Source: Acinetobacter sp. B51(2017)
GTDB taxonomy: Bacteria > Pseudomonadota > Gammaproteobacteria > Pseudomonadales > Moraxellaceae
DNA length: 64,000 nt
NCBI RefSeq assembly: GCF_003711395.1
Contig: NZ_PJRJ01000004.1
Location: forward strand, 94,559 to 158,558
Direction: 5' to 3'
In this document: positions 33,454-41,610 of the stretch, piece by piece
Numbering within the stretch: the stretch's first letter is position 1
Layout of the letters: every line of letters starts with the position of its first letter
Notes under the pieces: model-generated
Told to the model about the DNA's origin: nothing
What the model saw: only the letters and a program-made list of their open reading frames with translations
Databases searched by the model: none
Translations under genes and position numbers: made by a program

Positions 33454-33751
33454 CCCATACTACAGAGTATGGGGAAGGTCATTGATTTGCAAATATTACT
33501 TCTGTAAGTATTAGGATACACTCTAGTACACTTGCAGGGAGATTACACGCTTCTAAAGCGGTTGCTAGCATCATGATGCTAACAATGTAAACGATATTTC
33601 GCATATTATACACCTTTGTTGATTTATAGATGGTGTAGAAACTGCATTTCTAGAGGGCTCTACTAGACTAGAGCTTAAGTATGCTCAAGAGAATTCTTGT
33701 ATAATCACAAGAACGTCACACACGAGGATTACCATCAACCGTTCTCTTGAG
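33454..33751 (+). ncRNA. Structured RNA upstream of the RT, DRT2-type ncRNA candidate
   Basis: About 300 bases packed with nested hairpins. An 8-bp perfect stem CCCATACT/AGTATGGG (33454-33473) comes first. A large closed arm follows, with CTCTAG (33521) pairing CTAGAG (33650) and TGCAG (33533) pairing CTGCA (33642). It encloses a palindrome TAGCATCATGATGCTA and an ACACC/GGTGT stem. Then come GCTCTA/TAGAGC (33657-33674) and a 10-bp stem CTCAAGAGAA/TTCTCTTGAG (33684-33751) enclosing TTCTTGT/ACAAGAA. Position, size and structure match the template ncRNA of DRT2 reverse transcriptases. Ends are estimates. Confidence 0.6.
33479..33604 (-). CDS. Tiny antisense ORF inside the ncRNA region, doubtful
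   Basis: A 41-residue hydrophobic ORF (MRNIVYIVSIMMLATALEA...) antisense to the structured RNA. AAAGG lies about 8 bases upstream of its ATG and a TATAAT abuts it (33610-33605). The same frame stays open upstream to 33649. It may be a chance ORF, a small lipoprotein-like peptide, or the in-situ version of a gene that would be made by concatemeric reverse transcription. Confidence 0.2.
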   Translation of the reverse strand: MRNIVYIVSIMMLATALEACNLPASVLECILILTEVIFANQ

Positions 33752-33760
33752 TTTTCTAAT

Positions 33761-35113
33761 ATGAAGATTGACCATAATTTTTTTAATGAGAGAAGAAAAA
33801 ATTACCTACATTTTGACCAATCTATTTCCTCTGAAATTATTTTCAAATATGTCACTGATCCTAAAAATATAGAGCAACATTCATTTTTACCTTTCATGCA
33901 TTTTACTATGACATCTCAAAAGGTAGAAAAGTAATATTGCACTAAAAAGAAAAAGTATATTGTTCGTAAAAAAAAACCTAAAGAGCGGGAAATAAAATAT
34001 GCATCGCATTTAGATAGTGCTATCTATGCTTATTATTCTCTTCAATTATCATCCCTGTATGAAGAGTTATTAACTAAAAATTTGTTAACCGAATGCGTTC
34101 TTGCTTTCAGAAAAAATCCAAATTATCCTAGTAATATTCATATTGCTAAAGATGTATTTAATGAAATCAAGCAGCGTCAGAATTGCTCAGTATTATGTGT
34201 TGATATAAAAGGTTTTTTTGATAATTTGGATCATAAACTACTTAAAGATAGCTGGAATAAAATTTTAAATACATCTTTTCTACCAAAAGATCATTATCAG
34301 GTATATAAATCAATTACAAAATTCTCTTATGTGGACAAATATGAGTTACTAAAAATTTTGCAATTATCACCTAATAAAAAACATAATGATTTAACAAGAA
34401 TATGTTCAATAAAAGAATTTAGACAACTTGTACGTAAAAAAAATCTCATTAGAAAAAATGAAAAAAATAAAGGGATACCTCAAGGCTCATCTATTAGTGC
34501 TGCTTTATCCAATTTTTATATGCTTTCATTTGATGATTTTATAAAACATAAGGTGGATAGGATTGGTGGAAAATATTATAGATACTGTGATGATATTTTA
34601 ATTATTTGTAATATTGGTGATGACAAGAATATTTTATTGGAAATTCAAAAAAGTATTAGCAAAATAAACTTAGAAATTCAAACGGATAAAACTCAAATAT
34701 TGCAATTCAAAAATGGCATTACTGTTAACAACGAGAAATTACAATATTTAGGATTCACCTATGATGGTAAGCAAATATTATTACGTGATTCAGGACTCAC
34801 AAAATATTCACATAAAGTTATGAAAGTTGTGAAGATGACAAATAATCATCTGATCCGTATAAACTGCTCTCGTTTAAGAAAAAATCAGCCATTATTAAAA
34901 TTGAATAAGAAACATATATATTACCGTTTTTCTTATTTAGGCAAGCGTAACTACATCACCTATGCGTTAAGAGCTGCAAGAATAATGAATGAACCGGCTA
35001 TAAAAAAGCAAGTAAAGCCGCATTGGGCTAGATTAAAGAAACATTTATTACTTCGAGAGGAATTACATAATCCCAATTATTTATTAGAAAGAATACAAAG
35101 AAAAGGTAAATAG
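33761..35113 (+). pseudogene. DRT/UG-type antiviral reverse transcriptase with one in-frame stop
   Basis: Read from the ATG at 33761, the frame gives 450 codons with one interruption, TAA at 33932-33934 after 57 codons. Both sides match one protein. The N-terminus (MKIDHNFFNERRKNYLHFDQ) and the KPKEREIKYASHLDSAIYAYY block precede the RT core. The core has DIKGFFDNLDH (motif A, Asp near residue 148), GIPQGSSISAALSN (motif B) and YCDD (residues 275-278). No maturase, integrase or endonuclease domain follows, which argues against a group II intron. Base composition is more AT-rich than the fad genes, suggesting transfer. The structured RNA upstream and single-RT layout fit DRT2. If the stop is real and not suppressed, the system is inactive. 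Confidence 0.8.
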
Positions 35114-35274
35114 ACCTTTATGTATCCCCTTTGCAACATCCTGTTATAACACTGTTAAATTAGTCTATTTTTCACACAATATTTTATTTTTGTTATGCTA
35201 ATTTGATAAATTTTTTAAATTTTGGCGTTAGTATCAATGCCTTAATTTTTATCTTTTTTTAAAGAGTGATAAAC

Positions 35275-35883
35275 ATGAACGCAATCAAAACAGTTTTAGC
35301 TGTAACTTTGGTCGCTGGCTCAACTGCAGCAATGGCACAAACAACTGCGCCAGTTGCACCAGTAACTTTAAAACAAACAGTAACTACACAATTACAGGAT
35401 GTTAAATCAGATGCGCTTGCTACAGGCCAAGCAACAGCTCAAAAAACTGTAGCTGTAAAAGAAGCCACTGTAGCCAAAACTTTAGCTGCAAAAGATGCTG
35501 TGGTAGTTAAAACAGCTGAAGTTAAAAATGCCGTGGTAGCTAATGCTGTAGCGAATAAAGAAGCTGCTGTAGCTAAAACTGCTGAAGTAAAAGATGCTGC
35601 TGTCGCAAAAGCGGTAACAGCAAAACAGGTTGCCAATGAAAAAACCGTTGCAGTAAAAGATGCCGTTGCAGCTAAAGTTGCTGCAGTGAATACAACAGCA
35701 CAAACTCAAACTGCACAAGTGCAAGCACAAGCTGCTCAAGACCTTGCAACAGTTGAACAAAAAGCTGCTGCTGAAAAAGCTGAAATCGTAGCAGAAGCCG
35801 CTGAAAAAACGGCTGAAGTGCAGGCAGATGCTGCTGAAGAGAAAAAATCAATTTTCTCTTGGTTTAAAAAGAAATTTGCTTAA
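35275..35883 (+). CDS. Exported Ala/Val/Lys-rich repetitive protein
   Basis: The 202-residue protein has a signal peptide (MNAIKTVLAVTLVAGSTAAMA). About 130 residues of degenerate 11-residue repeats follow, of the type AAVAKTAEVKD, built from Ala, Val, Lys, Thr and Asp/Glu. It ends with an Ala/Glu helix and a basic aromatic tail, SIFSWFKKKFA. Such 11-mer repeats usually form long amphipathic helices that contact lipid or envelope surfaces. The ATG at 35275 is chosen over GTG at 35266. No named family is recognised. Confidence 0.8.
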   Translation: MNAIKTVLAVTLVAGSTAAMAQTTAPVAPVTLKQTVTTQLQDVKSDALATGQATAQKTVAVKEATVAKTLAAKDAVVVKTAEVKNAVVANAVANKEAAVAKTAEVKDAAVAKAVTAKQVANEKTVAVKDAVAAKVAAVNTTAQTQTAQVQAQAAQDLATVEQKAAAEKAEIVAEAAEKTAEVQADAAEEKKSIFSWFKKKFA

Positions 35884-35906
35884 TTGATTGCTCTAAATTA
35901 AGCAAA

Positions 35907-35932
35907 AAAGGATGGTATTCACCATCCTTTTT
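35907..35932. terminator. Bidirectional terminator
   Basis: A 10-bp perfect stem AAAGGATGGT/ACCATCCTTT with loop ATTC, flanked by A- and T-runs, between the repetitive protein gene and the convergent permease gene. Confidence 0.9.
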
Positions 35933-35954
35933 CAATTGCATATTACATTAAGAC

Positions 35955-37319
35955 TTAATGTTCATGCTTTGGTAATACAGCTACTGTATTGCCTTTATTG
36001 GATACAATCTTACTGCCAAAATTAGTGTGGTTAAACAGAATATTTAACAAGATTGCCATTACACAGGTTGCGCTAATGCCTGAATGGAACAGCGTTTTAA
36101 ACCACATAGGGAACTGTGCGTAAAAAGAATGATCAATAATTGGAATCATGCCCGCTGCTAAAGAGGTCGCAACAATAATCAAATTCTTTTGCTGGCTATA
36201 ATCTAATTTCGCAAGGGTACGAATACCGCTCGCGGCTACGGTACCAAAGAGCACTAAACCTGCACCGCCCAATACAGGCGTTGGAATTGCTGCAATTAAA
36301 CGTCCCATCACTGGCAATAAGCCTAAAAACACCAAAATTAAACCGCCTGCTGCCACCACAAAACGACTTTTTACTCCAGTAATCGCAACCAATCCTACGT
36401 TTTGCGCAAAGGCACTTTGCATAAATGTGCCAAAAAATGGCGCAATCGCTGATGACAACATATCGGCACGTAAACCATTGGCAATCCGTTTATCATCTAC
36501 CTCTGTGCCAACAATTTCACCTACCGCAATAATATCGGCTGTGGTTTCAGTTAAAGTCACAATCATGACAATAGTCATGGCTAAAATGGCAGATAAATGG
36601 AAAGTTGGCATACCAAAGCCTAAGAACTCAGGCATTGCAAACCAAGCACCATCACCAACTTTAGAAAAATCGCCAAATCCAAGTACATAAGCCAAGATTG
36701 TACCTAGCACAATTGACAGTAAAATCCCTGTACGACGAATCCCTTCCGAACCAAAACGACTCAGTAGTAATAAGATTCCCAATGTCATAGCAGCTAAACC
36801 GATGTTTTGTAACGACCCCCAATCTGGCGCATTGCTATTACCACCCATCGTCCAACGCACCGCGACAGGCAACAGCGATAAACCAATAATAGTAATCACA
36901 CAACCTGTCACCACAGGTGGGAAAAAGCGAATCACCTTGGCAAAAAAAGGCGCGATAAGTAAACCAATGATTGAAGAGGCAATCACCGCACCTAAGATGG
37001 CATTAAAGCCGCCTCCCGTTGTCGCAATGCCAATCATGGTGGCAACGCCTGCAAAAGAGACCCCTTGCACTAAGGGCAACTGCGCGCCAAAGTATTTCAC
37101 CCCCAATGTTTGTAATAAAGTGGCTAAACCGCCAATAAATAAAGATGCAGTAATTAGAATCCCAATCTGTGCGCCAGTTAAACCTGCCGCTGTACCCACA
37201 ATCAGTGGTGGCGCAACAATCCCGCCATACATGGTCAGTACATGCTGTAAACCATAGGTAAAACTGGTACCTACCCCTAAAAACTCATGTTCGGGAGATG
37301 TATTTTTTGGATCGCTCAT
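35955..37319 (-). CDS. NCS2-family purine (xanthine/urate-type) permease
   Basis: The 454-residue protein has about 12-14 membrane segments. It begins with the NCS2 pattern FTYGLQHVLTMYGGIVAPPLI, and LPLVQGVSFAGVATM follows near residue 80. Such proteins import xanthine, urate or uracil with protons or Na+. Proximity to an 8-oxoguanine deaminase gene on the same strand favours a purine. The ATG at 37319 has GGGG eight bases upstream and is preferred over GTG at 37331. Confidence 0.9.
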   Translation of the reverse strand: MSDPKNTSPEHEFLGVGTSFTYGLQHVLTMYGGIVAPPLIVGTAAGLTGAQIGILITASLFIGGLATLLQTLGVKYFGAQLPLVQGVSFAGVATMIGIATTGGGFNAILGAVIASSIIGLLIAPFFAKVIRFFPPVVTGCVITIIGLSLLPVAVRWTMGGNSNAPDWGSLQNIGLAAMTLGILLLLSRFGSEGIRRTGILLSIVLGTILAYVLGFGDFSKVGDGAWFAMPEFLGFGMPTFHLSAILAMTIVMIVTLTETTADIIAVGEIVGTEVDDKRIANGLRADMLSSAIAPFFGTFMQSAFAQNVGLVAITGVKSRFVVAAGGLILVFLGLLPVMGRLIAAIPTPVLGGAGLVLFGTVAASGIRTLAKLDYSQQKNLIIVATSLAAGMIPIIDHSFYAQFPMWFKTLFHSGISATCVMAILLNILFNHTNFGSKIVSNKGNTVAVLPKHEH

Positions 37320-37350
37320 ATTCTGCCCCACCCCTTGTCATTTTTGTGAA

Positions 37351-37367
37351 TTGCCAACACTTGGCAA
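37351..37367. promoter_or_regulatory. Inverted repeat, candidate operator upstream of the permease gene
   Basis: TTGCCAA-CAC-TTGGCAA, a perfect 7-bp inverted repeat 32 bases before the permease start. Size and symmetry fit a dimeric repressor or activator site. A second, looser repeat GGCAT/ATGCC lies just upstream on the transcription side (37379-37400). Confidence 0.45.
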
Positions 37368-37469
37368 CTGATTAAAAAGGCATGGAGCAATATATATGCC
37401 AAACTGAACAGCTTCCCGACACCACTGGCACTTAATGAGTTGTTAATATAATTGAAAAATAAAGTAATT

Positions 37470-38822
37470 TTAAGCCGCTAACAGTTGTTTGGCTGCAGCA
37501 CGATGTCTAAATTTTAATTCTTCAATATCAATACCTTGTATTTGACCTGTACGCACACGCCACTGACCTGCCACCATCACATCATGTGCACGATCTGCCC
37601 CACAAAGTAACAGCGCTGCAATTGGATCATGACTACCTGAAAACTTTAAATCATCTAGACGATAACAGGCTAAATCTGCTTGATAACCGACTTGAATCTG
37701 CCCTAAATCTTGGCCGCGGCCTAAAATATGCGCTGAACCTGTGGTCGCAAAGCCTAAAGCCAGCTCTGGGGTGATTTTTTCTGCACCATATTTGAGCCGT
37801 TGTAAGTACATCGCTTGGCGTGCTTCTAAGATTAAATTAGAGGCATCTCCTGATGCTGAACCATCCACACCTAGGCCAATTGGAGCGCCTGCTGCCAGTA
37901 AATCAAGGCTTGGACAGATCCCCGAAGCCAAACGCATATTAGAGTGTGGACAGTGACAAATACCTACACCGGCCTGCCCTAAACGTGTGATTTCATCTGC
38001 ATTAAAATGAATCCCATGCGCCAACCAAGTGCGATTTTGCAGCCAACCGACGCTTTCTAAATAATCTACCGTGCGTAAACCAAAGCGTTCTAAACAAAAC
38101 TGTTCTTCATCTAAAGTTTCGGCCAAATGGGTATGTAAACGTACATCTAAGCTTTCCGCGAGTTTGGCACTTTCGCGCATAATCTCTGGTGTAACCGAAA
38201 AAGGTGAACACGGCGCAAGCGCAATATTGACCATCGCACCCTCGCCACGTTGATGATATTTTTCTACCAAACGTTGGCTATCGTCTAAAATCACCTGCAT
38301 GGCTTGCACGGTATGCTGTGGCGGCAAGCCACCATCTGCTTGCCCCAAACTCATCGAACCACGGGTCAGCATCACCCGCATACCTAAGTCTTGTGCCGCA
38401 TTAACTTGAATATCAATGGCATCGGTTAATTGCTGCGGAAACAAATAGTGATGATCGGCGGCAAAAGTACACCCAGACAACAATAGCTCTGCCAAAGCCA
38501 CTTGAGTAGCAATATGCAATTGTTCAGGGTTTAAACGCGCCCAAACGGGATATAAATTAACGAGCCATGGAAACAGTGGTGCATTGACCACGGGTGCCCA
38601 AGCGCGGGTTAAGGTTTGGTAAAAATGATGATGGCTATTGATCAGTCCCGGTAAAATCACCAAATCACGCGCATCAAAGATTTCTTCACATGGCAAACTT
38701 GGGCTTTGTCCCTGCCCCAACACTTCAACAATACGCTGCCCTTCAACAACTAGACCATGACTGGCATCTAATGCATTGCCCGTAAACACCGCTAAAGGCT
38801 GTTTGATCCATATTCTAGACAT
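37470..38822 (-). CDS. 8-oxoguanine deaminase / guanine deaminase-like amidohydrolase
   Basis: The 450-residue metal-dependent amidohydrolase has zinc ligands in LINSHHHFYQTLTRAW near residue 63, LHTHLAET near 230, the LAHGIHF His near 268 and GVDGSASGD near 319. The HHHFYQTLTR pattern and length resemble 8-oxoguanine deaminases (8-oxoguanine to urate) more than classical guanine deaminase. Next to an NCS2 permease it suggests purine salvage or disposal of oxidised guanine. Exact substrate needs assay. Confidence 0.87.
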   Translation of the reverse strand: MSRIWIKQPLAVFTGNALDASHGLVVEGQRIVEVLGQGQSPSLPCEEIFDARDLVILPGLINSHHHFYQTLTRAWAPVVNAPLFPWLVNLYPVWARLNPEQLHIATQVALAELLLSGCTFAADHHYLFPQQLTDAIDIQVNAAQDLGMRVMLTRGSMSLGQADGGLPPQHTVQAMQVILDDSQRLVEKYHQRGEGAMVNIALAPCSPFSVTPEIMRESAKLAESLDVRLHTHLAETLDEEQFCLERFGLRTVDYLESVGWLQNRTWLAHGIHFNADEITRLGQAGVGICHCPHSNMRLASGICPSLDLLAAGAPIGLGVDGSASGDASNLILEARQAMYLQRLKYGAEKITPELALGFATTGSAHILGRGQDLGQIQVGYQADLACYRLDDLKFSGSHDPIAALLLCGADRAHDVMVAGQWRVRTGQIQGIDIEELKFRHRAAAKQLLAA

Positions 38823-38872
38823 GACAACTCATCTCAAATCAAAAGCATCAACCGATGCAAAAGCTATACCAA

Positions 38873-39145
38873 TCACAGATTGAGTTGTTGTCTAAGCCAA
38901 GTTAAATAGGCGCTTTGATCCATAAAATCAGGAGCCTGAGCTAAATTAAGCTCGATATACTGCTGCTGGTAGCGCAATACAATCTGTTGTCTATCATAAC
39001 TTTCCTCCACTACATCAAAATATTTAGCAAAGAAAAAACGCTGCTTACCCCAAGCGGTAAGGCGCTGTAGCTGTGGACGCTGCCGACTATGGATAAAGTC
39101 GGCATATTGCATGGCTAAATCAGGTAAATAAGTTTTGGTGAGCAT
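38873..39145 (-). CDS. Small hypothetical protein
   Basis: The 90-residue soluble protein is rich in Gln, Tyr and Arg, with no signal peptide and no recognised motif. The ATG at 39145 has AAGGG seven bases upstream and is preferred over a longer version from 39202. It lies downstream of another hypothetical gene on the same strand. Confidence 0.6.
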   Translation of the reverse strand: MLTKTYLPDLAMQYADFIHSRQRPQLQRLTAWGKQRFFFAKYFDVVEESYDRQQIVLRYQQQYIELNLAQAPDFMDQSAYLTWLRQQLNL

Positions 39146-39223
39146 ATTTAAACCCTTATTGTTGTTATATAGCGCGTATAGTGTAATCGCTACTGTTGAC
39201 ACTTTACTGACAACAGCGCTTAT

Positions 39224-39970
39224 TTATAATTTAGCTTCCAATTTGGCTTTATGGCTGTTTTTTATTGTTTCGATTTGGCTATTGAGTTCTAAAACCTGCT
39301 GATACAACTGATTAAACTCTGCTAAAGGCTGATCTTCATAAAAGAAAAATTTGCCTTGTTTGGCTTCCCAACGATTGGCCTTTAAAATCTTAAACATAGC
39401 TTCAGCCTTGGCTAAAATTTGCTGCTCTAAAACAAAGACCGCATTGCTCTGCTCATCATCACTAAAAGCTAAACCTTCAAATAAGGTTTGTTTTAAGCGT
39501 GGTTGAATATCTAAATGCTTGGCTGCTGCTAAGGCTGTTTCATGCCGTTGTGCCTTATTTTGCTGATATTGCGTGGCAAGACTACGCGCATCTCTTAACA
39601 TCTGCTGGGTGTGTTGATACTGATTTTTTTTATCTGCACTCAAGCGTTTTACATCTAAAAAGTCATCCCAGCCCATGCTTTGCAATTCACGTAGATATAC
39701 ATTACGCGCCTCTGCATTGTCTTTTAAATAGCTTAAAATAAAGTCCGCCATGACCCGATAATCACCATCTAAACGCTGATCCTGTGTGGTCATTTCAATC
39801 GGGGTCTGCCAGTCTTGTGCCTGCGCATACAATTGCTCTGTCTTTTCATACAATACGGTTTGATAGACATGCAGCTGTGCCACTTCATCTTGCTGTTGTT
39901 GGTATTGGTAGAACAAAGCGGCAAAAATAATAATCGTTACACTACTAATCAGAACAACTACGCGGCGCAT
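39224..39970 (-). CDS. Membrane-anchored hypothetical protein
   Basis: The 248-residue protein has one N-terminal membrane segment (about residues 5-22) followed by a Gln/Ala/Lys-rich, mostly helical region with coiled-coil character. It is probably anchored in the inner membrane with a periplasmic body. AAGGAACTCGAT precedes the ATG at 39970, which is chosen over the 40006 start. No family recognised. It is divergent from the DsbA-like gene. Confidence 0.65.
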   Translation of the reverse strand: MRRVVVLISSVTIIIFAALFYQYQQQQDEVAQLHVYQTVLYEKTEQLYAQAQDWQTPIEMTTQDQRLDGDYRVMADFILSYLKDNAEARNVYLRELQSMGWDDFLDVKRLSADKKNQYQHTQQMLRDARSLATQYQQNKAQRHETALAAAKHLDIQPRLKQTLFEGLAFSDDEQSNAVFVLEQQILAKAEAMFKILKANRWEAKQGKFFFYEDQPLAEFNQLYQQVLELNSQIETIKNSHKAKLEAKL

Positions 39971-40134
39971 ATCGAGTTCCTTGTCTTGCTTGGCTATCTT
40001 TATCATACCTATATTGCTGGCTTTTCAGGCAAAAATTGCGCAAATATCCGCTCAACTGCTTTTTTGTCTTGCTGCAACTTTAAATTTGCCAAATCAGCCT
40101 CATCTAAAAAGCTAAATAGAATTTGAGAAATCCC

Positions 40135-40812
40135 ATGCGCGTAGATATTTGGTCAGATGTAGTATGTCCGTTTTGCTATATTGGCAAAAAACGTTTAGAA
40201 GAGGTTGCTGAAGAAGCAGGTATAGAACTAGAAGTACATTGGCATAGCTATCAACTTGATAGCGAAGCACCTGAGCGTCAAACGATCTCTAATAGCGAAC
40301 GTCTAGCGCAAAAATACGGCCGCACTTTGGCTGAAGTCGAAGAAATGCAACGTAATATCGCCCAAATGGCCAAAGCCGAAGGGATTGAGTTTAATTGGCA
40401 ACAAGCCAATTCAGGCAATACTTTTAACGCGCATCGTTTAATTCATTTAGCACAAAGTAAAGGCTTGGGCAACGAAGCCAAAGAAGCCTTATTTTATAGC
40501 TATATGACCCAAGGCTTAAGCATTGGCGAACGTGAAACCTTAGAAGATGTCGCAGCACGTATTGGGCTTAATCCTGTTGAAGTTGATGACTTACTCGATT
40601 CAGATGAATTTGCTGACTTTGTAAAATTTGACCAAGAAGTTGCCCGTGATCAGCTTAAAGTCACTGGTGTGCCGTTCTTTGTCTTTGATCAACGTATTGC
40701 TTTAGCAGGCGCACAGCCACGCGAAGTCTTTTTACAAGTCTTAGAAAAGGCACAACAACCGCCAGCAGCTCAAGCAGCAAGCTGTAATGATGAGCAATGT
40801 GACACGCCTTAA
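40135..40812 (+). CDS. DsbA-family (FrnE-like) oxidoreductase
   Basis: The 225-residue thioredoxin-fold protein has the CPFC active site at residues 11-14 and no signal peptide, so it is cytoplasmic like FrnE. The cis-Pro region TGVPFFVFDQRIALAGAQP near 178-196 is typical of this group (DSBA-like thioredoxin). A second Cys pair (CNDEQC) at the very end may be redox active. The ATG at 40135 is chosen over TTG at 40123. Confidence 0.92.
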   Translation: MRVDIWSDVVCPFCYIGKKRLEEVAEEAGIELEVHWHSYQLDSEAPERQTISNSERLAQKYGRTLAEVEEMQRNIAQMAKAEGIEFNWQQANSGNTFNAHRLIHLAQSKGLGNEAKEALFYSYMTQGLSIGERETLEDVAARIGLNPVEVDDLLDSDEFADFVKFDQEVARDQLKVTGVPFFVFDQRIALAGAQPREVFLQVLEKAQQPPAAQAASCNDEQCDTP

Positions 40813-40836
40813 CTATTCTTAATCACATGGCTTTAA

Positions 40837-40864
40837 AAATCCTCAGTCCTACTGGGGATTTTTT
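40837..40864 (+). terminator. Terminator after the DsbA-like gene
   Basis: An 11-pair stem with one G-U around loop CCT (40837-40861), followed by T. Confidence 0.85.
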
Positions 40865-40979
40865 ACATTTGCAGCATTTATTTACAAAAAGCGTCGCCCT
40901 TTTTACACACTACATCAAAAAATCGCTTTAGGCTAATAAAGCTCCAATATCAAGATTAAGACCAGAGGCGAATAACACA

Positions 40980-41243
40980 ATGCAAAATAATGACGACCTA
41001 AAACAAACCAATCTGCTTGCCGATGATGTCCCTCCAGCACAGGCAGCCGCGCCAGAACCCAATAAAGATGATAACAGTTGCCCAATTAAAAAATCGCGTT
41101 TTTCACCTGCAGCAAAAGGCGCTTTAATTGGTGCTGTTGCAGGCAGTGTTTTGCCAGTATTTGGTACCATTAGCGGTGCAATTATTGGTGCGATTGGCGG
41201 TAAAGTGTATGAGAAAAAATGTCTAAATAAGCCTAAATATTAA
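40980..41243 (+). CDS. Small glycine-zipper protein
   Basis: The 87-residue protein has a hydrophilic Pro/Ala/Asp-rich N-terminus followed by a Gly/Ala-rich hydrophobic hairpin (about 46-76) of the GxxxG glycine-zipper type, KGALIGAVAGSVLPVFG. It ends in a short basic tail. No signal peptide. It is probably membrane-inserting; function unknown. Confidence 0.65.
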   Translation: MQNNDDLKQTNLLADDVPPAQAAAPEPNKDDNSCPIKKSRFSPAAKGALIGAVAGSVLPVFGTISGAIIGAIGGKVYEKKCLNKPKY

Positions 41244-41257
41244 CAGTTTAGTTGTAT

Positions 41258-41289
41258 AAATTTGGAGCTTAATTTTAAGCTCCAAATTT
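41258..41289. terminator. Strong hairpin, possible terminator
   Basis: A 14-bp perfect stem AAATTTGGAGCTTA/TAAGCTCCAAATTT with a four-base loop, 14 bases after the glycine-zipper gene. There is no long T-run, so termination is likely but not certain. Confidence 0.65.
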
Positions 41290-41439
41290 AGAATAAAAAC
41301 TATAATTACATGATTTAAAACAATAAAATGACTTACCATTCATCCTAAATATTTTTCTAGTGTCCTATTTTTTATTACACTTCATTTGATTATTCCATCA
41401 GTTCATCTTGAACTCATCTCTCAAATGAAAGGTCATATT

Positions 41440-41601
41440 ATGAATGCTATTCGTTTATTGTTAGCAAGCACCGTCTTGACTTTTGCAGCACATGCAGCAG
41501 CTGAAATTGTCTATATTCCTTCGTTCCCAAGTGATGACCATCAGCTTAAAGCGCAAAGTAACTCATCTACGGAAACGCTTGCCCAAAGTCAGGCAGAATA
41601 A
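41440..41601 (+). CDS. Small exported peptide
   Basis: The 53-residue protein has a signal peptide (MNAIRLLLASTVLTFAAHAAA) and a short polar Ser/Gln-rich mature part of about 30 residues. AAAGG precedes the ATG. Unknown function. Bounded by strong hairpins on both sides, so it is probably its own transcript. Confidence 0.6.
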   Translation: MNAIRLLLASTVLTFAAHAAAEIVYIPSFPSDDHQLKAQSNSSTETLAQSQAE

Positions 41602-41610
41602 TACGCTTGC

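Noticed and set aside
33422..33632. Direct repeat ATTTATAGATG at 33422 and 33622, also seen near 47338
   Set aside because: Eleven to twelve AT-rich bases can recur by chance in 64 kb, and no element with defined ends is attached.
34082..35113. RT as a group II intron or retron
   Set aside because: No maturase/endonuclease part, no intron domain V-like sequence seen downstream, and the N-terminal block plus upstream nested RNA fit the DRT/UG type better; a retron msr-msd layout was not recognised.
35108..35183. AAATAGAC/GTCTATTT inverted repeat as ends of a mobile element around the RT 3' end
   Set aside because: Both arms lie on the same side of the RT and no target duplication is seen; at best it is a weak long-loop terminator.
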